In this document: piece after piece, positions 12,901 to 23,146 of the stretch | Layout of the letters: every line of letters starts with the position of its first letter | Position numbering within the stretch: the stretch's first letter is position 1 | Origin: Bedellia somnulentella | Lineage: Eukaryota; Arthropoda; Insecta; Lepidoptera; Bedelliidae | NCBI GenBank assembly: GCA_963576735.1 | Contig: OY755177.1 | Location: 5,642,001-5,706,000, forward strand | DNA: 64,000 bases | Reading direction: 5' to 3' | Made by a program: the position numbers and the translations under genes | Notes under the pieces: model-generated | Told to the model about the DNA's origin: nothing | What the model saw: only the letters and a program-made list of their open reading frames with translations | Databases searched by the model: none

Positions 12901-15900
12901 TGAGTAACGATACCCTCGCTACGGTAGCTGTTGTTGGTTTTATTGACTAATAAGTGCTAAAATTAAATTGTTCTATACTTGTATTATGAAATTCATTTCG
13001 AAGCAGCGAGCGGGACACGAACATATTTCATAAGCAGTTAGAAGAGGAACGGACGCTATTATCTTAAACGGTTTGAAGAGTATGTTAGTTTACGTACGAG
13101 AATTTGAAGTGAATAACAAAAAAAAAGACTTCCGATGATACAGAAAATCCAACCAAGCCAACTACGACAGGCAATGACCGACATAAGGTAATTTGTCATT
13201 GACGCTATACTATATTCACTTGATGAAATAACTAAGGCAGTTTAAAAAATATAGTTACATTGTGGTCTGTTCTCTCCTTAGCTTCTTCGTAGATAGCTAA
13301 GCACCTCTTTCTGGACTCCTCCTCCTCCAAAGTCTTCCATGCTCTGTTAACAATCTCAAATGCTTGTTCAGCTCGCTCTTTATCATCCTGAAATTTTAAT
13401 ACTTTTTTTGTTAATTCGAGTTAATATTTAGGACCTTAACTATCTATATAACTTTATCGTTACGCCTACAGCGAAGGGGGTTAAGCAGAAATCACCATGT
13501 TCATTGCTAAGCTGCTAAAAAACTTCTTCGCTTCAATCACATTCATATATCTTTTCATACACTGTTAATATTATTGAGCTTGGCCTATTTGTAAAACTGC
13601 AACATGAAACTGTCATTCGAAATCTGCACATTAAAGAATTACATACTTACAGTATCATTTCTCTCACCCAGCCTTTCATTACGACCAAACAACATACGTT
13701 TAATTATCATATTGTGGTTTGTGTATGCTTTCAAGTATTTTACGTTAACAACCTAAGTAGGAACAAGAAAGTTTTAAATAACACAGCCTGCCATTATTGC
13801 TAGCTAGGAACCATAAAGTTGAATTAAGTAATATATGGACATATCTGCCAAAGAAACTTGTAGGTAATTGTCCAAAGTCGTCAAGGATGTAAGTAGAGGC
13901 TATTGTTAGTCAATGTCAGTACCGTCTCAACTTACTGGTTGCTTTACAAAGTCTTAATATAGTAATAACGTTACTTATACTAACTTCATTAGTCTTTATC
14001 TACATTCATTGTATGAATATAGTGCCCAAAGTGTGCACCTAAATTAAAGACAACTTAAACTATATGAATAATATGTAATATCTCATTCAAATCACCTTAT
14101 GTTGGGTATTCGTCTCTCATTCATCCTTTATATCTCTTACCTAGGCAGCGGAGGAACGGAATCTTGTCACCTCAACGTATCCCAATCTGTGGATAAAAGG
14201 AAAGTGACGGTTGTAACCGCCTTAACGAAACAAATGGAGTCCACAGAATAAAACAATAGCTATTTAATAAAAGTACTGTAAAACGATGTTAACTTAGTTT
14301 GGATAGAAAAAGATTAGCTAGGTCCGAAATTTCACTTACAAGATACTGAGTCTCGTATAGTATGTGAATAAACGAGGTTTTGAACAAATGCTTTACAATA
14401 AAATCTTAAGGGGTTAAAAACATTAATGCTAAATTAGTAACCGTTTAAAATAAAGGTTATTCCTGTCAGCGAATATACATATTGTGCTTTTACTACAATT
14501 ATTTTAATTTTATCAATTTTACTATTACTCAACGTATAAGTTATAGAGAAAACATTGCAAGATTTTTTACATAATTACATCACGGGCGCAAGCCAAAAAC
14601 TGAATATTTTCTTAAGACAAAAGAAAATTTTACTTTTGGATCTCTGGTAAAACTGAAGGACAGAGAACAACAGCACAAATTACAGTACTTATGTCATTTT
14701 ATATTATCTTATTTATAACGAAAACTACATATTTCGATACATAGAATTAATGGCTATTACCGAAAAAAAGATTTATTTCTCTGTGCTTATACCATTGCAT
14801 TTAATGTGTTTTATATTAATTTTGATGCTGACTGTACCTTAATACTGTTAAGAAATATAGTACACATAATCATAGTGTGTACATTTCCAGAGTGTTTTTG
14901 TAGTAATATCTTGTAATTAGGATATTTATATATATATAGTATAGTTTTCTTTTCTTTGCTTTTTGTATATAGTTTTTCATGCTATGTGTCTTTTTAATAT
15001 TTTTTGTACATACGTTATTGTAGCAACGGATAAATGTTTTTCCTTCTTTTTAAATAAAAAGAAAAATGTGCTTAGCTTAACAATATTGAGCTGACTAAAT
15101 ACTACATACCATATTTTTATCAGGATGGACCAAAATCGACAATCGTCGATATTTCCTCTTAATCTCATCTAATGATGCCTCCCAGTCTAATTGTAGGACT
15201 TCATAGGGGTTCAAATTAAAATATGTAGACCCGGGTCGAAGAAGCCTTTCTATTTGCTGCTTGGGTGTCAAAACGGAGTCACGTTTTTCAATCTCTTTAA
15301 CCTGTAAGAAGGAAAATAGTATATGAAATTACAGTTACAACAACCATTGATGTGATAATGTCTTTTGAATTAATGAAAATCATTATCATGTCAAAAACAC
15401 GGATCAAGGCCAGGAGAGCATATGATTCTATGACTCTTATTTTAAAAAAACTATATTACTTCATGAGATGAAACAGAAGATTGGGGAAATAATTTGCCAT
15501 ATGAACAATGTGAAAGCCACATGAGGGTGCTGTGTTTGTACATTGTCATACCTATGTGTGACAGATGTGTACTGATGAGAGTGTTTCTTCTATTCAATAA
15601 TCTAAAGCACAGTGCAGTAATAGAGCATCACTATGCAATAATAATGATAATGTTAAATGGTGCTATGTAGTGTCGGCTTAGAAAAGTATTAACATATTTC
15701 TTCCCATGGATGTGGCAAAAGTTGATTGAGGCTTTTTAAGTTTATGTTAAGCAATGTAGCTAGGGTTCCATCGTCAACATTTCCACTTCATCCCATAAAT
15801 CCTTTGTTTTATAACATTTTCAAACCCAACTTTCAATAGTGACTGAGAAATAATTAATTCTAGAGTTAAGCTACCCTTTTGTCGGATTAACAGATATGAG

Positions 15901-18900
15901 TATATGTATTTAGTTAATCATGTAGAAAACCAGCAAAGAAATGAATAGTGGATGTTGTCAACACTGTTAAATAAGTAAACAATAGACTGCATATGAGTGA
16001 TGAGATGACATAGCATCCGTGATAGCCCAGTGGGTAGAACACTCGGTTATCGTGCAAACGACTAGTGTTCAAATCCTGGGTCGGGCCTTCACCAATTTGT
16101 CTTTTCTAAAGACATATGTGTGGTTAATTTATCATGGTTGTTAACGGTGAGGGAAAACATCGTGAGGAAACCCACATGGCTGAGTTGTACTTAGTCATGT
16201 GACAGTGTATTCGTACAAAACGGCGATAGGCCTGCCCCCTATCACGTGAGTACACTGTCCATGCAAAACGTGGGTACTCTGAACACCAGGTGACAAAATC
16301 ACGTGATGTTCAGAAGTATTAGTACCTCTGCCAACCCCTTCGGGGATATTCGGCGTGAACGTTTATGTTATGTTATGTTATTGTTTTTTTTGTTTTGGAC
16401 AATTTGTTAAATTATCGAAATATTTATTATAGAAATCTTTAAAGTTAGTTTAATTGATGTCGAGAAAATTCATTTTTTGTTTTTACAATAAATAAAATTA
16501 GACCTTTTTTTCTTTTAATTTAGTGTCCCTCAGTGCTTCTTTTGTTTTTCAACAAAATGTGATGACTACTGACTGATTTAAAGCAATAAACAGAAAACAT
16601 AAAGCTTTTCAATATCATCATACATACATATACCATTGCCACAGCTTTACATCACTAGAAGAGGTAACCAGAGCTTCAGAATTAGAAATTCCTTAGCCAC
16701 TTTTGGAGGTCACAAATCACTTAATAAGCCCCAATACCCTAAGTTACTTACTAGGAAGGAACAGCTAAGGGAACAAAAGCTATAGTGCTATTCTAAGCTG
16801 ACACTACACAGCTAATTAACACTATAGCTTTTATTTGGCCATTGTTTAGATGTGATCTGAGAATTTGAGGTAGCCATGAGCATCTATCCTATTAATATTA
16901 TAAATGTGAAAGTTTAGATGTTTGTGTGTTTTAGGCTAAAAGGCTCCTCAAATACATAATGTATATGAGGGTAAAGCCACGTAAAATTGTACAATGTAAC
17001 TCTCGAGACAGTAACACAGTAACATACGTGCAAAAAGTAACACTCGAGACTTATAAAGCTGTGTTCTTAATGTTTATTTCAAATGAAACTGTATTTAATG
17101 AGCATTATTTTATTTTCGTGCAATATTGTGACAAATCTTGAAAACACTGTTTCGGGCTTGGTTAAATAAAAATAAAACTACAAATTTTAGTAAACATAGG
17201 AATTTTTATTTGTATGTAGAATACGTAAAGAAGAGAAATTAGTAATCTCCATCACGTCATAAAATCAAAAATACATTAGCTATAAATCAAAAATAAATCA
17301 AAATAAGTCTTATCACATGCCTCGTCCTTTAAAAAGTAATCTTTGGAGCTTAATATTAATTGTACTTTCTTTACAACATTAGTAGTTGGAACTAAATCTC
17401 TGTTCAGTTTACGTGGTTTGATGAATTTAAGAGGATTTCTTACAGTTTTCAAAAAATATATATTGAAATATGTGTTTGTATTGACATATGTAATGTCTTC
17501 AATGAAACCTACATAGAACTTCCATGTTCTTTTTTCGTAGTATTTAACAATTACACTAGATATCGCCTTCTTTCAACTCTAATTCGTCATCTACCGTTTT
17601 ATTTTTCTTTCTTCCCCCTTTTTCTAATATTTTGTCATATTTCTCAGTCTTTTCAATGTTTTCTCCTAGTTTAGTTGTATTTTTAGGTTCTTCTAATACT
17701 TCAACTATTTTGTCAGATTGTGTTTGGTCATATTCCGCAGTTTTTTTCTGCGCTTCATCTATATGCAATACTTTTTGAAATCCTGTAGTCTTCTCTTCTC
17801 CTATTTGCATTATTTGGTCATGTTTCGCAGTCTTATTCTTTTTTTCTTGCTTTTGCATTATTTGGTCATGTTTCGCAGTCTTATTCTCTTTTTCTCCTTT
17901 TTGTATTATATTAATCAATCCAGTAGTTATTATCTTCTCTTCTTCGATTTGTAGTTTTTCGTCGCATTCCTTTATGTTCTCTTTTTCCTCTTTATGTATT
18001 ATTTGTTTTGCAGTCTTGCTTTCGTAATCTATTTACTTTCTTATTCAACAAATTTATTTTGCTTTCGTATTGACCTTTTCTAGCAATCCACATCCTGTAA
18101 TTTTCTCCTCTGTGCTCTGGTGCTTTAAGTTACTTTCTTCATTGTTGATCGCATTATTAGAGTCCTTTTTCCTTTCTTTTCTTTTTTTTCTCGTAATTTT
18201 AGCCTTTGCTTGTTTTTTTCTTCTTCTGTAACACTTTCTTTTACCTGCTTTTTATATTCCCTGTTTTTTTCTGCATTTTTTTTAAAATGGAAGAATATTT
18301 TTCAGGATTAGTTTGCCTCAAGCGATCCCTGTACCTTTTCTGTTTTTCAGCTGCTGTTAGAGCCATTTGATTTATTTGTTATAATACAGCAATAAAGGTA
18401 CAAATTATGTAGCTTATTTTTTAATTTATTGTTATTACCTAAAACAACATAACTGTAAAAAAAAATCTTTATATTTTCTGCCTTTATGTGGAATCAGCCT
18501 AAGGTAACACTCGGTAACTCTCGCAGTGACGCTCGGCAACTCTCGCAGTAACGCTTGGTAACTCTCGGGACCGAAAATGTGTGCGGACCTAACCTAAAAT
18601 CGTGATAGGTGTAAATTAATCCAATGCATCACCACAGTTTACGGCTTGAACACATCAATACGAATGTAACATTGAGATAATCTCGTGAAAAGTAAGAAAT
18701 AATGCACTTTTATCATCAAAATTAGTTAATAAATTCAATGAACTTACCAGGACACTTTGATCGTCACACGTGAAATGTCAATTTTTGGCGCACAATTGTT
18801 TGTTTCTTTTTTTTTATTATTTACGTCAGGTCGAACATCAGTGTTGCCATAAAAATATTGCTTTAAAGAGTTTGGATACATTGATTTTAAGTAAGTATTC

Positions 18901-20655
18901 GGTAACGTTCGCAACGTAACTCTCGAGACAACTTATTTGTGGACATGGGTATCATTGATATAAAAATATGTTAAATAGCATAATATTGTTAAAGAAGCTG
19001 TCATTATTAACATTAAACATTATAATGAAACAAGTTAAAATAATGCCGTTCGAATCGAAACGTTGTTTTAAATATAAAATGCCCTTAAAGGTCCGACGGT
19101 AGACTTGGGACAAGTATTTGTAGTATAGAGAATAGAACGCATAAAATAGAAAATATGCTTCTACTGTGAACTGTCTGTCGTATTTGCCGAAAATAAATAC
19201 ATAATTGAGAAGAAATGATACTTCTTTTAACAAAATTTACCACAGTAACGTCTTTTAGTATTTTGATTTTTAGTTATGAACTTAAACTTTTATGGGACAT
19301 GTCAATAATTCAGAATGTACAATTTTACGTGGCTTTACCCATGAATGAAAATTGGCCGAATGCTTAATAATGACTTAGGATACTTTTTATTCCGGAAAAA
19401 TTTGACCAATAAAATATTCATGCCTGATTGACCTAAGAGTACCGGAAAAAAAAACCTTAAGCTTTGTCATAAGCAAATATGACAGTACAAAGTCTGTCGG
19501 GTTAGCTAGTAACTCATAATTTATTGTTTTATATTAATAATTGCAACATATCTGTGTTCTGTTGTAACTATACACCACAACCAAAGATTGGCTGGTGCTA
19601 AAACACAATAGGAAAACAATAGATACAAACAAGACTCTACCGTGATTATAAATTATACATACATACATATGTATGGATAATTTATAATCACGGCTCATCA
19701 ATGTACTAGCTAACCCGACAGACTTTGACAGACTCATGGCTGTAATTCCCTAGAAGGGGTATGTGATTATTATAAGGCATATTATATACAAAACAATGAT
19801 AGCACAAATAATAGCCTTAAATCCATATTCTACAGCACCAAAAGATAGATTAATATATTATTTTCATGCTTTTTCAGACATACTTTTTGTTGAACACTTT
19901 AAAATACATACAGGTTGATTTATTAGAGGTAAGATAAGAAAACTTATTTTTTATAATACATAAGTCTTTCATATAATTAATGTAGCCTTATAACAATCAC
20001 ACCATATATCACATATGACACTGGCATCATACAAGAAATCTTATGACACAATGATTGTAAAATGCATGCACTATGTGGAACGTAATCATAGACCATCAAA
20101 TTTATTTACCCTTCCTATTTGCTTGTATATAAACTTACACACATTGTTTCCCCTGTCATTAAGTTTAAACAATAAAAGGGTATAATGAGGTAGAATAATG
20201 GAGACAAAGCATGAGGAGTTTGCCAGGATTATACATAGTGGCCATAAAAAAATCACTGCTACTCTAAATGAGAGCTAATAATCTAGCTATATGTACATGC
20301 CTTTGGCACATGTGGCTGAGATCCATACCAATATAGAACAGTAACTCTTTTACAATGACGAATAAATTCTACTATGTCTATTCTGTAGTAACCTATTGTT
20401 GTTTTGTGACTTTGCTACCAGAAATCTATCTTACTGGACTAATGAATTGTGGTCCCTCGCCTGATAGAACAACCACCGTTTTCACTGAGCCACGCTGCTA
20501 TCATCACTTATTACACTCTATACCACTGTGTGTTCCAAAAATTGTGAACGCAAGCATTTGAGGAAATTTGATACGGTTTACGAAACGATGTTACTTACCT
20601 CAGTATAAAAAACGTCAAATGACTCCGTTTTCCCTGAGGATGAACCCTCGGCCAT
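1683..20655 (-). CDS. DNAJC8: DNAJC8-like J-domain protein, six exons
   Basis: Exons read on the minus strand are 20655-20599, 15301-15110, 13387-13259, 12038-11931, 10342-10208 and 1802-1683. Together they make 741 bp, 246 residues plus stop, close to the 253 of human DNAJC8. Every exon has AG/GT borders and phase 0. The start MAEGSSSGKTESFDVFYTE precedes a J domain in exon 2 (VKEIEKRDSVLT, YFNLNPYEVLQLD, RRLSILVHPDKN), with the catalytic HPD at residues 78-80. Exon 3 carries QAFEIVNRAWKTL, exon 4 EEDPVKYKHAVYVMTMK, and exon 5 a charged helix rich in Glu, Arg and Lys. Exon 6 has VESWKTFQ and a lysine-rich tail. DNAJC8 family members are nuclear, associate with the spliceosome and stimulate Hsp70 ATPase through HPD. 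The introns, up to 8.4 kb, are filled with transposons. Orthology is inferred from colinear motifs over the full length. Confidence 0.93.
1894..3169. mobile_element. long-TIR MITE, interrupted by a second MITE
   Basis: The ends are CAGGGTGGCTCATTCAAATC at 1894 and its inverse finishing at 3169 (one end base differs), flanked by TATA/TATA. The arms are about 170 bp: 1894-1947 plus 2575-2690 on the left and 2999-3169 on the right. The left arm is split by the element at 1948-2566. The inner edge of each arm carries GGTTCGATTCCCGAGC followed by GGGTACAG and a T run. No transposase is present. It lies downstream of exon 5 in the large DNAJC8 intron. Confidence 0.75.
1948..2566. mobile_element. 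hAT-like MITE nested in a MITE
   Basis: It begins GGCTTATTCCGATTATCCAC and ends with the inverse of that. The terminal inverted repeats are about 130 bp (1948-2080 and 2435-2566). TAAGACAT flanks it on both sides (1940-1947 and 2567-2574), an 8-bp target duplication as made by hAT and P transposases. No coding capacity. Confidence 0.8.
3174..3994. other. DNAJC8 intron sequence, nothing recognised
   Basis: AT-rich unique-looking intron sequence. I see no ORF, tRNA, or end structure of a mobile element. Confidence 0.6.
3995..4135 (-). repeat. SINE-A fragment
   Basis: The 3' half of SINE-A on the minus strand, diverged, with the ACTCACGGCTATGAATCCC tail. It is followed by a (TA)n tract at about 4150-4177. 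Confidence 0.6.
4857..5815 (-). pseudogene. hAT transposase, GTF2IRD2/ZBED-like, broken
   Basis: Three open pieces on the minus strand line up with the C-terminal half of GTF2I-repeat/ZBED-type hAT transposases. The piece at 5806-5612 ends VKTINFIRSRALNQK. The piece near 5560-5390 reads VELRDPKWLSDLAFLIDI. The piece at 5372-4857 ends with CEQFFSMMKTNKSK and RLTDENLENSFRLCIS, the hAT dimerisation motif. Frameshifts and stops separate them and the N-terminal zinc finger is missing. This enzyme cuts and pastes hAT elements; here it is dead. Its place between matching TIRs and 8-bp repeats confirms the class. Confidence 0.75.
5925..6298 (-). repeat. SINE-B copy with target duplication
   Basis: SINE-B has a tRNA-like head on the minus strand (CCGTGATAGCCCAGTGGGTA A box; GTTCAAATCCTGGGTCGGGC B box) and ends in CCAACCCCTTCGGGGATATT, GGCGTGAACGTTTATG and a GTTAT-type tail. 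TATATTACAA flanks this copy (5915-5924 and 6299-6308). It sits inside the hAT relic, so it is the younger insertion. Confidence 0.85.
6443..8483. other. DNAJC8 intron sequence, nothing recognised
   Basis: About 2 kb of AT-rich intron. I see no coding exon, RNA gene or mobile-element border. Confidence 0.55.
8484..8733 (+). repeat. SINE-A copy, diverged
   Basis: It starts GCCGTGTAGTGCCGAC and ends with CTACCCCTTCAAGG, ACGTGAGAATATGTATG and an ATGT tail; the middle has drifted. Confidence 0.6.
8984..9223 (-). repeat. SINE-A copy
   Basis: Near-complete SINE-A on the minus strand, with tail at the low end and GTGTCGGCTTAGAATAACAC at the high end. Confidence 0.8.
9272..9323. repeat. 16-bp hairpin
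   Basis: GTATGTATTCGTTTCG at 9272-9287 is repeated in inverse at 9308-9323, with a 20-base AT-rich loop. It lies just outside a SINE-A copy. Confidence 0.5.
9324..10207. other. intron with a (TA)n microsatellite
   Basis: No exon or mobile-element end is recognised. A (TA)n tract of about 38 bases lies at 9938-9976; the open frames across it translate to IYIYIY and are artefacts. Confidence 0.6.
10374..11212. mobile_element. non-autonomous TIR element rich in short palindromes
   Basis: The left end is CAGGGCCCTGTTTAATAAAA; the right end is the inverse of GGGCCCTGTTCAATAATAC. Inside both ends the word TGTTYAATAAA recurs about seven times in both orientations, with many GACA...TGTC palindromes such as GACATATATGTC and GACAAATTTGTC. 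A 111-codon plus-strand frame at 10567-10902 has no recognisable domain. Target duplication unresolved (AGTA possible). It lies in the intron between exons 4 and 5. Confidence 0.6.
11246..11542 (-). repeat. SINE-A copy with a triplicated 5' end
   Basis: Complete SINE-A on the minus strand. The head segment TCTAAGCCGACACTACACGG occurs three times in tandem at 11482-11542, one normal copy plus two extra. Confidence 0.75.
12039..13258. other. DNAJC8 intron 3, nothing recognised
   Basis: Apart from short open frames with no splice signals or domain, I see no structure here. Confidence 0.55.
13651..13752 (-). other. possible cryptic or alternative exon in the DNAJC8 gene
   Basis: On the minus strand a pyrimidine-rich acceptor (TTGTTCCTACTTAG) is followed by 102 bp that are open in phase 0 and end at a GTAAGT donor. 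The encoded 34 residues include KYLKAYTNHN and KRMLFGRNERLGERNDT. It lies between exons 2 and 3 and would add sequence right after HPDKNM. DNAJC8 homologues I know have nothing here, so this is not part of the main model. Confidence 0.25.
13753..15109. other. DNAJC8 intron 2, nothing recognised
   Basis: AT-rich sequence with no repeat family I can match elsewhere in the window. Confidence 0.5.
15660..15912 (+). repeat. SINE-A copy, diverged
   Basis: It begins TGCTATGTAGTGTCGGCTTA and ends ATATGAGTATATGTAT. The body is eroded. Confidence 0.55.
16016..16383 (+). repeat. SINE-B copy, full length
   Basis: CCGTGATAGCCCAGTGGGTA at 16017 is the tRNA-like head and GTTCAAATCCTGGGTC the B box. The copy ends CAACCCCTTCGGGGATATTC, GGCGTGAACG and a TTATG/TTATGTTAT tail. 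Confidence 0.85.
16621..16813 (-). repeat. SINE-A copy, diverged
   Basis: Minus-strand SINE-A with ATACATACATATACC tail and TTCTAAGCTGACACTACACA head; about 50 bases are missing from the middle. Confidence 0.55.
16969..19340 (-). mobile_element. unclassified TIR transposon with its own ORF
   Basis: A 25-bp terminal repeat starting GGGTAAAGCCACGTAAAATT lies at 16969-16993 and, inverted without mismatch, at 19316-19340. ATGA flanks both ends, a possible 4-bp target duplication. Just inside the ends, GTAACTCTCGAGACA (16997 and 18916) and many GTAAC-CTCG variants (17035-17055, 18500-18570) form subterminal repeats. On the minus strand it carries the broken ORF at 17276-18366. It sits in intron 1 of the DNAJC8 gene. 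Superfamily not assigned; Sola, Chapaev, Ginger and Academ make short duplications of this size. Confidence 0.7.
17276..18366 (-). pseudogene. basic, repeat-containing ORF of the TIR transposon, frameshifted
   Basis: The minus strand starts MALTAAEKQKRYRDRLRQ at 18366, a basic N-terminal motif I associate with ORFs of several animal mobile elements. A frameshift in a run of A near 18280 follows, then a Lys/Glu-rich stretch. Further on, units such as KTAKHDQIMQK are repeated (17918-17800) with looser versions KTAEYDQ and KTEKYDKILEK. After a second frameshift at 17556 comes VIVKYYEKRTWKFYVGFIED, ending at TAA 17278-17276. I recall this YEGKK..YVG type C-terminus from uncharacterised moth mobile-element proteins, but cannot name the family. 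No catalytic motif is visible; it may be an accessory protein or an internally deleted transposase. Confidence 0.5.
19488..19727. mobile_element. 240-bp MITE
   Basis: CAAAGTCTGTCGGGTTAGCT at 19488 is repeated in inverse ending at 19727 (24 bp). A second inverted repeat inside (GTGATTATAAATTAT / ATAATTTATAATCAC) surrounds a CATACATACATATGTATG core. No coding capacity. Confidence 0.65.
19734..19762 (-). repeat. SINE-A tail fragment
   Basis: CTCATGGCTGTAATTCCCTA and GAAGGGGTA match the last 30 bases of SINE-A on the minus strand. Confidence 0.4.
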
Positions 20656-20919
20656 TTTAGTAGAAAATTTTATCACTCACTCTACAAAACTAATATGGAT
20701 TGCAAACTTTTCCACATTGATGTGGATGCTTAAAAGGTCGCTAAGATTATACCAAAATTACGAACTACGAGCAAGACGCGAAGCTATTTATTATTTTTCA
20801 ATTTTATTAAAATTTTATCCGACTTCTAAAAAGAATGTTTCTGGCAGTGACAGCTGACATGACATTGACAGTGACTGCTTGCTAAATGCTAATGTTATTT
20901 AATCTGTGGTGACTGCAGG

Positions 20920-21305
20920 ATAGTGTTGACGAATAATCGATTGTGTATCGATTAATAATCGATTATGCAAATGGGGCCCAAATAATCTAATAATCGATAG
21001 TATTATCGATACATACATATACTCACGGCTATAAATCCCTAGATGGGGTAGCCAGAGCTAAGGAATTAGGAATTCCTCAGCCACTTTTGGAAAGTTAAGT
21101 GGGGAAAAGATGGAAGAAGGGTGAAGGGTCTCCAACCTCATCGCCCAAAAATCCCTTAAAAGTCCCAATACCGTTAGTCGCCTCTTACGTACACCCACCG
21201 GAAGAAATGGGGTAGTACTATTCTAAGCCGGCACTACACAGCATATTAATTATTATAATCTAATGACGATATAATCAATTATAATCGATTAATGATGAAT
21301 GATCG
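20920..21305. repeat. ATCGAT-rich simple repeat around a SINE-A copy
   Basis: Both flanks of the SINE at 21010-21242 are built from ATCGATTA-type words (20930-21008 and 21250-21305), so the SINE landed in low-complexity DNA upstream of the DNAJC8 start. Confidence 0.5.
21010..21242 (-). repeat. SINE-A copy
   Basis: Complete minus-strand copy with the ACTCACGGCTATAAATCCC tail and TAAGCCGGCACTACACAGC head. Confidence 0.8.
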
Positions 21306-21398
21306 ATTAATCGTACATACATACATATACTCACGCTATTATTTCCGATTGGGGTAGGTAAATACGTTTTATCACATTCATGCAAATTATATTAAACT

Positions 21399-21786
21399 AG
21401 CTGACCCCACAGCCTTCGTACTGTCAAAAGTGTAGACTTTCACGTCGTCAAACTGAAATATTTAACTGATCTGTTGAGGGTCTCTGTCATGCGATGAGAA
21501 AAAAGGTGTTTCTCATAGTGTCCTCACAATTTTTTCACTTTATAAATTTTAAGTTTATAAGTATAGTAGTTTCGGCTGAGCATTGATTCTTAGTCTGTTT
21601 AACCATTTTTTAAGAAATTTATTGATCTCTTACATTTTCTGGGATAAAAAGTGTCCTATTGTGTTAATTGGGATCATTATCTGGCTTCCTGTAAATTTTA
21701 TTTTAAATACGTTCTGTGAACTAATCCTTATTTAGCTACAAACACACAAATATCTAAACTTTCACATTTATAATATTAATAGGATA
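21399..21786 (+). repeat. interspersed repeat ending in TATAATATTAATAG
   Basis: It begins CTAGCTGACCCCACAGCCTT and ends TTCACATTTATAATATTAAT. A related end is at 22160-22342 (GGCTTTATAATATTAGTATA) and an inverted one near 16883-16935. These look like pieces of a LINE 3' region. The class is uncertain. Confidence 0.4.
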
Positions 21787-22343
21787 AGGCTTGAACATAA
21801 GCTTCTCGCGCAGGTGACCTGAAATTGTATTATCTTATAAGATGTTTTTTTAAATTAAGTGATGTCAAGGACAATTTTGTCCTCAATTAAATACTCTCAA
21901 TCAACAACATATTTATTTGGATAAAGATTAAAATTATGTTGATAAAACATTATGGCAATTATGCATTAAATTCGACCAAATTTATTTACCATAAAAATGG
22001 TTATAGTAAGTGAAACTTAAAAGTTAGATATATACTGTCACGGGCATTTTTTTAGATCATTTAAAGAGAAATAATTCTTTAATACATTTTTTTTGGGTAA
22101 CTTAAACCGTTTACGCAGCGCACACAACGGAAGCCTTAGTATGAATAATTATCCCCGTTTTTGACACATTGTTCGCTGATAGTTTGCTCCTGTTGGTCGC
22201 AGCGTGATGATATATAGCCTAAAACCTTCCTCAATAAATGGACTATCCAACACAAAAATAATTTTTCAATTTGATTTTATAGTTCCTGAGATCCTAGCGT
22301 TCAAACAAACAAACTCTTCGGCTTTATAATATTAGTATAGATT

Positions 22344-22733
22344 ACAAATATTCACGCCATTACTTCCCATCGGAGTAGGCAGATACGTTTAATTACATAC
22401 ATACACACATATACTCACGCTATTACTTCCCATTGTGGTAGGCAGATAATTTTAATTACATACATACATACTTAAACTCCCGCCATTATTTCCCTTTGGG
22501 GTAGGCAGATACGTATTGTTTCAAATATGCATACATATACTATCGCCATCACTTCTCATGAAGGGTAGGCACAGGCGTATGATTACATACATGCATACAT
22601 ATACTCACGCCATTATTTCCCAATGGGGTAGGTAAATACGTTTAGTCACATATATGCTAACGCCATTATCTCCCATGGGAGTAGGCAGATAAGTTTAATT
22701 ACAAACAAATACTCACGTCATTATTTCTCGTTT
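22344..22733 (-). repeat. tandem array of LINE-X 3' tails
   Basis: About seven head-to-tail units of 50-75 bp, each containing ACTCACGCCATTATTTCCC, a GGGGTAGGCAGATACG segment and a TACATACATA spacer. The unit matches the last 50 bp of the LINE whose coding end is at 50598-51345. A single further unit is at 21314-21372. Confidence 0.7.
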
Positions 22734-23146
22734 TATCAAACTTTTATCAATTATGCTTTCCTTGTTATATCATGTAGGAGCTCCCGCTTATTTAATATTT
22801 TGTGTGAAATATGGCGTAAATATATTTGGAAAAGGTTGTGTACATGAATTGGATATAATAATATGTAAGTATAGTAGCGAAAGGAATATATAGAGAAGAG
22901 GGTGTCCTCGTTTATTGAATGAGAGTGGGATAGTCCATAAGAGAGTCCGATAGAGAGCGTTTAAAAAAAAGGCGGGAGCAATTTCGTACGACCGCCCGCA
23001 ATCATCACGCGCTCTCGAAAGATTCAGCAACTGAAATTTTTGTAGTGGAGTAACAAGCGTCTGCGGCAGTAACTGTGAAGGACGTCTAAATTCAGCAACG
23101 ACAAAGTGTAATGGAATAAGCTCTTAACCTGTTTTTCGAATGTGGC

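Noticed and set aside
16017..16090. Possible tRNA gene at the head of a repeat
   Set aside because: It is the tRNA-derived head of SINE-B, found at many other places with the same body attached.
17718..17954. Plus-strand hydrophobic frame resembling a membrane protein
   Set aside because: It is the complement of the Lys/Glu-rich repeats encoded on the minus strand.
22344..22733. CRISPR-like repeat-spacer array
   Set aside because: Units vary in length and sequence, spacers are microsatellite-like, and the genome is eukaryotic; the unit is a LINE tail.
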